Positions 18,031-24,947 of a DNA stretch of 25,157 bases are shown here, one piece after another. Position 1 is the stretch's first letter. Each line of letters begins with the position of its first letter. The translations under genes and the position numbers were made by a program. The notes beneath the pieces are model-generated. The model was given only the letters and a program-made list of their open reading frames with translations, did not search any database and was not told the origin of the DNA. Source of the stretch: Intestinimonas timonensis (GTDB lineage Bacteria > Bacillota > Clostridia > Oscillospirales > Oscillospiraceae); NCBI RefSeq assembly GCF_900626145.1, contig NZ_LR130817.1:1331224-1356380 (forward strand), written 5' to 3'.

Positions 18031-18732
18031 TTATTCTTCCTCTTTGATGCCCTCGCCGGTGAACAGGGTGGTGAGGAATACAAAGACGACGGTCTGGATC
18101 ACTCCGTCAAAGAGATCGAAGTAGATGCTGAAAATGGCGGGCAGGATCACCGGCACCACGAATTTGAGCATCTCCATGATGATAAAGGCGCCCAGGATGT
18201 TGCCGAAGAGCCGCATACACAGGGCCAGGGGCCGGATGGCGACCTCCATCAGGTTGATGGGCAGCAGCAGTGGCATGGGCTCGGCGAACTTTTTGAGTCC
18301 TCCCAGCAGACCGTTGTACCGGAACTGGGCACCGTAGATGAGCACCATGCTCATGAGGGCCAGCGCTGCGGTCACGTTGATGTCCTTTGTGGGGGGCGTC
18401 AGGCCGAAGATGCCGATGAGATTGGACAGGGCAATGTACAGTGCCACCGTCCCTAGATAGGGGGCGAAGGGACGCCAGTGCCTGCCGATGTTGGTCTTGA
18501 CAAAGCCGTTGAGGAACTCCACGGCGCTCTCCAGCGCCACCTGCACCTTGCCGGGACTTCGCACGCTGAGCCGCCGGGTCAGGAGCAGCGTGGCGATCAT
18601 CAGCGCCGCAATGATGATCCATGACACCACCACCGACTCCGCCACCGGAATTCCTCCCAGCAGCGGAATGGTGAACACGGTGCGTGTCCCCAGCTCCTCC
18701 ACCAGGGCTTCCTTGAATGCATCCAAACACAT
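18031..18732 (-). CDS. atpB: ATP synthase Fo a subunit
   Basis: 233 residues, polytopic. The essential Arg174 lies in RPLALCMRLFGNILGAFIIM, with the conserved N-rich helix LSNLIGIFGLTPPTKDINVT at about 102-121; a forms the half-channels that feed the c-ring. The start is the ATG at 18732. GAGG is only 2 nt away, so a TTG six bases further in (18726) is a possible alternative. The open frame runs back to 18984, but that part is promoter and opposite-strand shadow. First gene of the operon; no atpI or atpZ precedes it. Confidence 0.93.
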   Translation of the reverse strand: MCLDAFKEALVEELGTRTVFTIPLLGGIPVAESVVVSWIIIAALMIATLLLTRRLSVRSPGKVQVALESAVEFLNGFVKTNIGRHWRPFAPYLGTVALYIALSNLIGIFGLTPPTKDINVTAALALMSMVLIYGAQFRYNGLLGGLKKFAEPMPLLLPINLMEVAIRPLALCMRLFGNILGAFIIMEMLKFVVPVILPAIFSIYFDLFDGVIQTVVFVFLTTLFTGEGIKEEE

Positions 18733-18753
18733 CACCTCGTTTTCGCGTGGGCC

Positions 18754-18783
18754 ATCATACTCCATTGCCGGCTTTTTTGTAAC
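18754..18783 (-). promoter_or_regulatory. Promoter of the atp operon
   Basis: On the minus strand GTTACA (18783-18778, 4/6) and TATGAT (18759-18754, 5/6) are separated by 18 bp. The predicted start near 18747 leaves a leader of about 15 nt. Confidence 0.55.
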
Positions 18784-18785
18784 CC

Positions 18786-18811
18786 TTTCGAAAGTAAAAA
18801 AAGTATCGAAA
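18786..18811. promoter_or_regulatory. Direct TCGAAA repeats in divergent atpB / sensor kinase region
   Basis: TCGAAA occurs at 18788-18793 (within the palindrome TTTCGAAA) and at 18806-18811, 18 bp apart on the same face. They lie between the two divergent promoters and next to the atp -35. A regulator-binding role is inferred. Confidence 0.35.
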
Positions 18812-18838
18812 ACATGGCTCCCCTCCGGACCACCCGGT

Positions 18839-18867
18839 TTGACAGGGCCGAGGATTTTTCCTATACT
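18839..18867 (+). promoter_or_regulatory. Strong sigma-A promoter of CitA/DcuS-like two-component operon
   Basis: A perfect TTGACA (18839-18844), a 17-bp spacer and TATACT (18862-18867). Transcription would start near 18874, immediately before the ribosome binding site AAAAAGGAGG and 16 nt from the ATG. Confidence 0.85.
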
Positions 18868-18889
18868 GGTGAAAAAGGAGGCGGAACCC

Positions 18890-20506
18890 ATGCACACACA
18901 GGCAAAGCCGTCCATCCGCGCCCAACTGATCCATCTGAGCTTTGTGATTGTGGTGGTGTCCATCGCCCTCTCCCTGGTGGGCACGCTCTACTTCTCCCTG
19001 CGCAGTGAGCAGGCCGCTCTGGACAACAACCTCCTCAACTCGGCCTCCATTCTCTCCCAAGTACCCATGCTCCAGGAGGCCCTTCAGGGAGAGCTGTCCA
19101 TTGACGAGCTGGCCGATTACCTGGATGACACCATTCTCCACACCTCGGACATCGATCTGATCCTGGTGGGCGACACCAGCTCCACCCTTTTCTATGTGCC
19201 TGACCGGTCCCTCATCGGTACCCCCTACTCCGGCACGGCGCAGGGGGAAGCCCTGGCTGGGGCTTCCCCCTACACCTCCAACGAGACCGGGCCCATGGGC
19301 TCTGACCACTCGGCCTACGCCCCCGTCCGTGACGAGGCTGGCAGCGTGATCGGCTTTGTTATTGTGGGGGTCTACTTCCGCAGCATGGCGGTGGTGGCTC
19401 TGCACACCGCGCTGCGTCTCATCGCCGTGGGCGTGGTGGCGGCCGCGCTGGGCTCCCTGCTGGCCCAGCGTCTCTCCCGCCGCATCAAGGAATCCCTGCT
19501 GGGCTACGAGCCCGACGCCTTTGCCCGCCAGTTCCTCCAGCGGGAGGACATCCTGGACGCCCTGGAGGAGGGCATCCTGGCCATCGACAGCGACCAGACG
19601 GTCATCTTTCTCAATGACTCGGCGGCGGAGATGCTCTCCCTGGACCGCACGGCCACCCTGGGCCGTCCCCTCCACCAGGTCTACCCCCGCTCCACCCTGG
19701 ACCGCATCCTGCGGACCGGCCAGCCGGAATACAATGTGAGTATGAGCTCCCTCAAGGAGATCCGGGTGCTGGCCGACCGCCTGCCCCTCTATGAAAACGG
19801 CAGACTGGCCGGGGCGGTGAGCATCTTCCGGAACCGGACCGAGCTCACCCGTATGGCCGATGACCTCACCGGCGTACGCCACATGGTGGAGGCCATGCGG
19901 GCCTATACCCATGAATTTCTCAACAAGCTCCATGTGATCTTGGGACTTTTGCAGATCGGTGAGCCGGAAAAGGCCCAGCAGTACATCATGGACACCTCCC
20001 AGACCCACCGGGAGGCGGTGGGACGCATTATGAGTCAGATCCGCCAGCCCTCGGTGGCGGCCCTGCTGGTGGGCAAGACCAGCCGGGCCAACGAGCTGGG
20101 CATCCGCCTGGTGCTGGACCGGGAGAGCGCCCTCAGCGAGGACAGCCCCTGGCTGCCGCCGGATGCCTATGTGACCATTCTGGGCAACCTCATCGAAAAC
20201 GCCATCGAGGTCCTCAACCAGTCCAGAAGCAGCACCAAGGAGATCTCGGTGAGCATCCGGGAGAGCGACGAGAGCCTCCTGCTGTGCGTGGAGGACACCG
20301 GTCCCGGCGTCTCTCCGGCCCTGCGCAGCACCATGTTCCAGCGGGGCGCCACCTCCAAGGGCAAGGGCCGGGGCACCGGCCTGTCCCTGGTCCAGGAGGT
20401 GGTGGAGGCCTATCACGGGGAGATCCGGGTGGAATCGGAGAGCGGCGTGGGCACGTCGTTCTTCCTCAGCTTCTGCCGGGAAGACCCGCCGGAGAACAAG
20501 GAGTGA
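18890..20506 (+). CDS. CitA/DcuS-family sensor histidine kinase
   Basis: 538 residues. Transmembrane segment about 13-35, an extracytoplasmic PAS-like (sCache/CitA) sensor about 38-165, transmembrane about 168-192, cytoplasmic PAS about 216-320. A Spo0B-type dimerisation helix follows with phospho-His341 (AYTHEFLNKLHVILGLLQ) and HATPase_c with N box LIENAIE (about 434-440), DTGPGV (469-474) and GTGLSL (495-500). The family usually senses citrate or C4-dicarboxylates. Here the usual RYSHP ligand motif is FYVPD (101-105), though the following IGTPYSG and GSDHSAYAPVRD stretches are conserved, so the ligand may differ. The start at 18890 has AAAAAGGAGG 8 nt upstream; upstream open frame is antisense to atpB. 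Operon with the next gene (4-nt gap). Confidence 0.93.
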   Translation: MHTQAKPSIRAQLIHLSFVIVVVSIALSLVGTLYFSLRSEQAALDNNLLNSASILSQVPMLQEALQGELSIDELADYLDDTILHTSDIDLILVGDTSSTLFYVPDRSLIGTPYSGTAQGEALAGASPYTSNETGPMGSDHSAYAPVRDEAGSVIGFVIVGVYFRSMAVVALHTALRLIAVGVVAAALGSLLAQRLSRRIKESLLGYEPDAFARQFLQREDILDALEEGILAIDSDQTVIFLNDSAAEMLSLDRTATLGRPLHQVYPRSTLDRILRTGQPEYNVSMSSLKEIRVLADRLPLYENGRLAGAVSIFRNRTELTRMADDLTGVRHMVEAMRAYTHEFLNKLHVILGLLQIGEPEKAQQYIMDTSQTHREAVGRIMSQIRQPSVAALLVGKTSRANELGIRLVLDRESALSEDSPWLPPDAYVTILGNLIENAIEVLNQSRSSTKEISVSIRESDESLLLCVEDTGPGVSPALRSTMFQRGATSKGKGRGTGLSLVQEVVEAYHGEIRVESESGVGTSFFLSFCREDPPENKE

Positions 20507-20510
20507 ACAG

Positions 20511-21182
20511 ATGATATATCGTGTCGTGATCGTGGAGGACGATCCCATGGTGTCCCTCCTGGACCGCACCTTCACCGAAAAGGATACCCGGTTCCGGGTG
20601 GTCCAAACCTTCCAGGACGGTCAGGCCGCCCTGGACTGGCTGGCTCAGAACCCCGCCGACCTAGTGGTGCTGGACGTCTACATGCCCATCTTCACCGGTC
20701 TGGAGCTTCTCCAGGCCCTGCGCCGCCGGGACATTCCGGTGGACGCCATCATGGTCACCGCCGCCAATGACACGGCCACAGTGGACCAGCTGCTGAAGCT
20801 GGGGGTGGTGGACTACCTGGTCAAGCCCTTCACCTTTGAGCGCTTCCAGCAGGCTTTGGACACCTTCTGCCGCCATCGGGAGGCCGTGGCGGGGGGCGAG
20901 GTCACCCAGGGCGCCCTGGATAAGCTCTTCTCCCCCGCCGGTCCGGCTGCTCACAGCGCCCCCAAGGGCCTTCAGGAGAGCACGCTGGAGCTAATCCGCC
21001 AGTGCCTTCGGGACGCGCCGCCCCAGGGTCTGCCCAGTGAGGCCATTGCCCGGCAGACCAGTCTGTCGGTGGTGACGGTGCGCCGCTACGTCAACTATCT
21101 GGTGGAGCGGGGCGAGGCCGCCAGCACCGTCAATTACGACACCGGCGGCCGGCCCTGCCACCTCTACCGTCCCCAGCACTGA
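20511..21182 (+). CDS. CitB/DcuR-family response regulator
   Basis: 223 residues. Receiver domain about 1-120 with acidic pocket EDD (9-11), phospho-Asp55 in VVLDVYMPIFTG, Thr in MVTAAND and Lys in YLVKPF. A linker follows, then a C-terminal helix-turn-helix at about 165-215 (GLPSEAIARQTSLSVVTVRRYVNYLV) and the DcuR-type tail TGGRPCHLYRP. Paired with the upstream kinase. No citrate, malate or fumarate transporter lies beside it, so its regulon is elsewhere or unconventional; the divergent atp promoter is one candidate target. Confidence 0.93.
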   Translation: MIYRVVIVEDDPMVSLLDRTFTEKDTRFRVVQTFQDGQAALDWLAQNPADLVVLDVYMPIFTGLELLQALRRRDIPVDAIMVTAANDTATVDQLLKLGVVDYLVKPFTFERFQQALDTFCRHREAVAGGEVTQGALDKLFSPAGPAAHSAPKGLQESTLELIRQCLRDAPPQGLPSEAIARQTSLSVVTVRRYVNYLVERGEAASTVNYDTGGRPCHLYRPQH

Positions 21183-21187
21183 TATAA

Positions 21188-21215
21188 AAAAAGACCGCCT
21201 AAAGGCGGTCTTTTT
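21188..21215. terminator. Bidirectional terminator between response regulator and hcp
   Basis: A compact hairpin AAAAAGACCGCCT paired with its complement, followed by TTTTT, lies 5 bp after the regulator stop. The A-run allows use by the convergent hcp gene. Confidence 0.9.
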
Positions 21216-21245
21216 CTGTCTGGAAATGGAACTCAGTACGGCGGC

Positions 21246-22886
21246 TCAGACGCCCTCACCGAAGAACAGCTTCATGTCGTCCTCCACGGTGCCGATGCCG
21301 GCAATGCCGAAGTTCTCCACCAGCACCTTGGCCACGTTGGGGCTCAGGAAGGCGGGGAGGGTGGGGCCCAGGTGGATGTTCTTCACCCCCAGGTACAGCA
21401 GGGCCAGCAGCACGATGACCGCCTTCTGCTCATACCAGGCAATGTTGTAGATGATGGGCAAGTCGTTGATGTCCTCCAGCCCAAAGACCTCCTTGAGCTT
21501 CAGGGCGATGACGGCCAGGGAGTAGGAGTCGTTGCACTGGCCGGCGTCCAGCACACGGGGGATGCCGCCGATGTCGCCCAGCGGCAGCTTGTTGTACTTG
21601 TACTTGGCGCAGCCGGCGGTGAGGATCACGGCGTCCTTGGGCAGCGCCTTGGCGAACTCGGTGTAGTAATCCCGGCTCTTGGCGCGTCCGTCGCAGCCGG
21701 CCATGACCACAAACTTTCTGATGGTGCCGCTCTTCACCGCATCCACGATCTGGTCGGCCAGAGCCAGCACCTGGGCGTGGGCGAAGCCGCCCACGATCTC
21801 GCCCCGCTCCAGCTCCTGGGGCGGCGCGCAGCGCTTGGCCTGCTCGATGATGACGGAGAAATCCTTCTCCTCGCCGATTCCGCCGGGGATATGCTGGCAG
21901 CCGGGATAGCCCGCGGCGCCGGTGGTGTAGAGACGGTAGCGATAGCTGTCCTTGGGGGGCACGATACAGTTGGTGGTCATCAGGATGGGACCGTGGAAGG
22001 CCTCAAACTCCTCCTTCTGCTTCCACCAGGCGTTGCCGTAGTTGCCCACAAAGTTGGGATACTTCTGGAAGGCGGGATAGTAGTGGGCGGGGAGCATCTC
22101 GGAGTGGGTATAGACGTCCACACCGGTGCCCTGGGTCTGCTCCAGCAGCATCTCCAGGTCCCGGAGGTCGTGGCCGGACACCAGGATGCCGGGGTTCTTC
22201 CTCACGCCGATGTTCACCTTCGTGATCCTGGGGTCACCGTAGGTCTGGGTGTTGGCGCTGTCCAGCAGCGCCATGCCCTTCACGCCATAGCTGCCCGTCT
22301 CCAGTGTGAGGGCCACCAGGTCGTCGGCGGTAAGGCTGTCGTCCAGGGTGGCGGCCAGGGCCCGCTGGAGGAAGGCGTCCACCTCGCCGTCGTCCCGGAG
22401 CAGGGCGTTGGCGTGCTTGGAGTAGGCGGACAGACCCTTCAGGCCGTAGGTGATGAGCTCCCGGAGGGAGCGGATGTCCTCGTTCTCGGTGGAGAGGACA
22501 CCCACCTGAGCGGCCTTCTCCGCCCAGCCGTCGGCCTCGTCCCAGAGGGCGGCCTGGGGCAGGCGCTCCTGCTCCCGCACCTTGGGCAGCAGTTCCCGCT
22601 TCACCTCCAGGGTGGCGGCAATCCGCGTCTCGATGGCCTCCTTGTCAAAGTTGGCATTGGTGATGGTGGTGAAGAGGTTCAGGGTGATGAGGTGGTTCAC
22701 CTCCGCTGAAACCTCCTCGCCCTGGGCACGCAGGACGGTGGTCACGGCGGAGAGCCCCTTGGTCACATAGACCAGCAAATCCTGCATGGCCGCCACATCG
22801 GGCGTCTTTCCGCACACGCCCACTCTGGTGCAGCCGGTGCAGCCGGCGGTCTCCTGACATTGATAGCAAAACATATTGTGTTCCAT
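21246..22886 (-). CDS. hcp: Hydroxylamine reductase / hybrid cluster protein
   Basis: 546 residues. Hcp is a cytoplasmic iron-sulfur protein that reduces hydroxylamine and, in several bacteria, nitric oxide, and protects from nitrosative stress. The N-terminal cysteines C7, C10, C19, C25 follow CX2CX8CX5C, the class I spacing of strict anaerobes. Ligands of the hybrid 4Fe-2S-2O cluster are visible: GHDLRDLE (His and Glu), [19 protein letters not shown] and the [10 protein letters not shown] motif. The start at 22886 ([10 protein letters not shown]) is set by AGGAGG 9 nt upstream. No hcr reductase gene is adjacent, as is usual for class I. It is a single-gene unit, convergent with the CitB-type operon. 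Confidence 0.97.
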   Translation of the reverse strand: MEHNMFCYQCQETAGCTGCTRVGVCGKTPDVAAMQDLLVYVTKGLSAVTTVLRAQGEEVSAEVNHLITLNLFTTITNANFDKEAIETRIAATLEVKRELLPKVREQERLPQAALWDEADGWAEKAAQVGVLSTENEDIRSLRELITYGLKGLSAYSKHANALLRDDGEVDAFLQRALAATLDDSLTADDLVALTLETGSYGVKGMALLDSANTQTYGDPRITKVNIGVRKNPGILVSGHDLRDLEMLLEQTQGTGVDVYTHSEMLPAHYYPAFQKYPNFVGNYGNAWWKQKEEFEAFHGPILMTTNCIVPPKDSYRYRLYTTGAAGYPGCQHIPGGIGEEKDFSVIIEQAKRCAPPQELERGEIVGGFAHAQVLALADQIVDAVKSGTIRKFVVMAGCDGRAKSRDYYTEFAKALPKDAVILTAGCAKYKYNKLPLGDIGGIPRVLDAGQCNDSYSLAVIALKLKEVFGLEDINDLPIIYNIAWYEQKAVIVLLALLYLGVKNIHLGPTLPAFLSPNVAKVLVENFGIAGIGTVEDDMKLFFGEGV

Positions 22887-23029
22887 TTGTGCTGTCCTCC
22901 TGGTCATAGCTGCGGCCGGGGCTCTCCCCAGCGCGGTGTATATCCTACTTGCTCAGTATACAATCTCACCTCAGCTATGTATGTTGTAATTCCAACAAAG
23001 CGCAAGTTTCTTCTCCGGCCAAAGAGGAC
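22887..23029. other. hcp upstream region
   Basis: No gene is supported. Several TATAC/TATAT boxes occur around 22937-22965, but none has a convincing -35 partner. A small GGGG-AGAG-CCCC hairpin lies in the hcp leader near 22917-22928. No confident regulator site was identified. Confidence 0.35.
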
Positions 23030-23063
23030 AAAAACAGCGGCGTGGAGTCAGACTCCACGCCGC
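23030..23063 (-). terminator. Terminator of the XRE regulator gene
   Basis: On the minus strand a 12-bp GC-rich stem (GCGGCGTGGAGT and complement, 3-nt loop) is followed by TGTTTTTG, 6 bp after the XRE stop codon. Confidence 0.8.
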
Positions 23064-23068
23064 CATCG

Positions 23069-23275
23069 TCAAATGGGATCTCTCCGATCACTGATGCCCA
23101 GAATATAATCGGTACTGGTTTTATAAAATGCAGCCAGCTTGATCAGAACCTGAGTGGGAATATCATTTTCACCAGTTTCATACTTTGAATATCCGGTTTG
23201 GGACATTCCAAGAAATTGTGCCACCTGAGTCTGGTTCAAATCCGCGTCTTCTCGCAAATCCCGCAATCTGTTCAT
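23069..23275 (-). CDS. XRE/Cro-CI-family transcriptional repressor
   Basis: A 68-residue single-domain HTH_3 protein: MNRLRDLREDADLNQTQVAQ, recognition helix around SQTGYSKYETGEN (about 29-41) and the family end motif TSTDYILGISD. The start is the ATG at 23275, 8 nt after GAGG; a GTG three codons earlier overlaps that site. Just upstream lie two 17-bp palindromes that are plausible operators, suggesting autoregulation. Similar small XRE proteins control conjugative element modules. Confidence 0.92.
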   Translation of the reverse strand: MNRLRDLREDADLNQTQVAQFLGMSQTGYSKYETGENDIPTQVLIKLAAFYKTSTDYILGISDRRDPI

Positions 23276-23302
23276 GGTCTTCACCTCGAACAGAGTATGG
23301 CA

Positions 23303-23319
23303 TAACCTAAAACAGGTTA
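23303..23319. promoter_or_regulatory. XRE operator 1 (palindrome)
   Basis: TAACCT-AAAAC-AGGTTA, a 6-bp inverted repeat with 5-bp spacer, 28 bp upstream of the XRE ATG. It overlaps the stop codon of the DpnD/PcfM-like gene (23317-23319). Confidence 0.65.
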
Positions 23320-23460
23320 TTTATTTTTAACCTGTTTTAGGTTATAGTCGCCGTTCTTCCAGTTGTCTGAGGCGATCTGCTGCGCCTCCTCGCGGCTCTC
23401 CGCTTCCACCGCGATGGTCATTTCCAGCGTTTCGGTGATGGTCACTTCATACTCTCTCAT
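23317..23460 (-). CDS. DpnD/PcfM-like small protein
   Basis: A 47-residue protein. The sequence MREYEVTITETLEMTIAVEA followed by ESREEAQQIASDNWKNGDY resembles DpnD/PcfM-type proteins, short beta-alpha proteins common on Gram-positive conjugative plasmids and ICEs; function is unknown. Its ATG overlaps the stop of the Toprim gene (ATGA), and AAGGAG lies 9 nt upstream inside that gene. The last codons (NLKQVKNK) coincide with the XRE operator palindromes, so the C-terminal sequence may be shaped by the operator. Confidence 0.75.
   Translation of the reverse strand: MREYEVTITETLEMTIAVEAESREEAQQIASDNWKNGDYNLKQVKNK
23328..23344. promoter_or_regulatory. XRE operator 2 (palindrome)
   Basis: TAACCT-GTTTT-AGGTTA, the inverted twin of operator 1, with centres 25 bp apart. 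It lies inside the last codons of the DpnD/PcfM-like gene. The pair also forms an 18-bp hairpin in RNA. Confidence 0.65.
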
Positions 23461-24428
23461 CGTTCATGCTCCTTTCCGTTGCTGCACCGAATGGGAATCC
23501 CAAGCCGGTGACAAAGGGTGTCATTCACGTCCTTGCCGGTGGGCGGCGGGCGGTTTTTGACCTCGTATTCTTTGGAAATGACCGCCATGATTGCCTTCGT
23601 TGCCAGCCTGCCGGGGCCATCGTTGTCCAGATGCAGATAGATGGTTTTCACGGACGGATGATCCTCCAGAAACCGGGTGAGGGCAACGGGCAGCTTGCTC
23701 TCCGCCAGCACCTTTTTCGGCTGATAGATCCCCGCCAGGGACAGCAGATTGTGACGCCGCCAGTCGATGCCGTCCAGCTTGCAGAGGGTCGCATAGGACA
23801 TGACATCAATGGCGGATTCACACAGGTGTACCGCTGGATTATCCACGCAGGCGGGCAGGGCAAAGGAATAGTGTTTATCGCTACCGCTCAAGTCACCGTG
23901 GAAACGCCCTTCACCGATCCCGCGCAGACAGCCGAACCGTGCTTTTCCGTCCTTGTCAAAGCCTACGAAAACGACATTGCTGTGGCCCTTGTTCCGGCTT
24001 TCATAAAGCCTTCCAGTCTGGATGCAGTAGTCGATCACCCCTGGGTCGATTCCTCTTTTTTTGAGGTAGTCCACCATAGCCCGGTTATCGGGTGCGGCCT
24101 GCGGGAGAAGCAGATGCTTTGGCTTTTCCTCTTTAGGAGCAGGCACAAAAGAAGGCGGCTTGATTGCCGCCCTTCCGGTGATGGTTTCCATCGCGTCCAT
24201 AAACGAATAGCCATTGACCTTAATGAGATAGTCCAGGGCGCTGTATCCGCCGATTCCACGGGAGAACCAGCACCACTTGCCGTTGGAAATCCGCAGGCTG
24301 TCATGGGTCTTGGTGCAGTAGACTTCGCCGGACACATGGACAAGTTCTTGCGGTTCGCAGGTTTGCAGGTAGGTGAGCAAGTCCACCTGCCGCGCTCGTT
24401 CAATCGTTTCCGAGTCGTAATAAGGCAT
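23457..24428 (-). CDS. DUF3991 and Toprim domain protein of a conjugative element
   Basis: 323 residues. The N-terminal part (about 1-85) resembles DUF3991/CHC2-like regions of mobile-element primases (YCTKTHDSLRIS, WCWFSRGIGGYSALDYL, FMDAME). A Toprim domain follows with Glu204 in LCESAIDVMSY, the Asp-x-Asp pair D268/D270 in LHLDNDGPG, and the late motif GKDVND. Such proteins are encoded in Tn916-like and other Firmicutes ICEs, probably in element replication or transfer. The start at 24428 has GGGGG about 10 nt upstream; a start at 24449 is less likely. Upstream genes of the element are cut off by the IS66 insertion. Confidence 0.88.
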   Translation of the reverse strand: MPYYDSETIERARQVDLLTYLQTCEPQELVHVSGEVYCTKTHDSLRISNGKWCWFSRGIGGYSALDYLIKVNGYSFMDAMETITGRAAIKPPSFVPAPKEEKPKHLLLPQAAPDNRAMVDYLKKRGIDPGVIDYCIQTGRLYESRNKGHSNVVFVGFDKDGKARFGCLRGIGEGRFHGDLSGSDKHYSFALPACVDNPAVHLCESAIDVMSYATLCKLDGIDWRRHNLLSLAGIYQPKKVLAESKLPVALTRFLEDHPSVKTIYLHLDNDGPGRLATKAIMAVISKEYEVKNRPPPTGKDVNDTLCHRLGIPIRCSNGKEHER

Positions 24429-24520
24429 GAAAAATAGCCCCCTTTCCATAGCCGTAGATTTGCCGTCCGATTGGGATAGCTGACTATGTAAAAAGGGGCT
24501 TGTATGAAAAAAGCCGAGAG

Positions 24521-24678
24521 GTAACCGTCAAAGGAGCAGGCGGATAGACATGTATGAGATAATAGTGCTGGAACGTAGCGGAACGTTCCAGCACTATTTT
24601 GTACGGGGGGTCTTGCAGTGACATCTATCGAGTTGAAACACCAGGCACAGTTACAGGAATGGGCTTCAGCAATCAAGG
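24521..24678 (+). repeat. 158-bp inverted copy of 272-429
   Basis: Identical by eye to the left IS66 5' end on the opposite strand, covering terminal repeat, hairpin, ribosome binding site and the first 20 tnpA codons. Confidence 0.9.
24561..24598 (+). promoter_or_regulatory. 16-bp perfect hairpin in IS66 leader
   Basis: AATAGTGCTGGAACGT and its exact complement flank AGCGGA. It lies 19 nt before the tnpA GTG start and may sequester or insulate transposase expression (inferred). Confidence 0.6.
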
Positions 24679-24947
24679 CCTGCCGGAGCAGTGGGCTGTC
24701 GGTAGGCCAATGGTGCCAGGAGAATGGAATCGCGGTATCCACCTATTTCTCCTGGCAGAGGAAGGTGTTCCAGGCCCTGAAAGAAGTCCAGGAGGTAACC
24801 TTTGCAGAGGCGCCAATCATGGAGCGTTCCCAGCTCTCCGGGCATATCGTAGCCGCTATGGAGGTAAGCGGTGTGCGGATCCAGGTCTATGGGGGAGCGG
24901 ATGAGGCCACACTGCTGGCGATCCTCCGGGCAGCAAAGTCATGCTGA
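24618..24947 (+). CDS. tnpA: IS66 accessory transposition protein TnpA
   Basis: 109 residues, complete. A helix-turn-helix of the IS66 Orf1 type lies at about 12-50 (SVGQWCQENGIAVSTYFSWQRKV); the C-terminus VSGVRIQVYGGADEATLLAILRAAKSC matches the usual beta-strand plus helix end. GTG start with GGGGGG 7 nt upstream. It overlaps tnpB by 7 nt, the usual coupling in IS66. Confidence 0.9.
   Translation: MTSIELKHQAQLQEWASAIKACRSSGLSVGQWCQENGIAVSTYFSWQRKVFQALKEVQEVTFAEAPIMERSQLSGHIVAAMEVSGVRIQVYGGADEATLLAILRAAKSC

Noticed and set aside
18488..18889. 134-codon upstream extension of the CitA/DcuS-like kinase
   Set aside because: It would read antisense through atpB and through the kinase's own promoter. 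The ATG at 18890 has an ideal ribosome binding site and gives the expected N-terminal membrane helix.
18755..20575. 606-codon minus-strand frame opposite the CitA/DcuS-like kinase
   Set aside because: Same shadow pattern; the plus-strand frame has all kinase boxes, a consensus promoter and ribosome binding site.
21372..22709. 445-codon plus-strand frame opposite hcp
   Set aside because: Antisense shadow of a full-length, motif-complete hcp.
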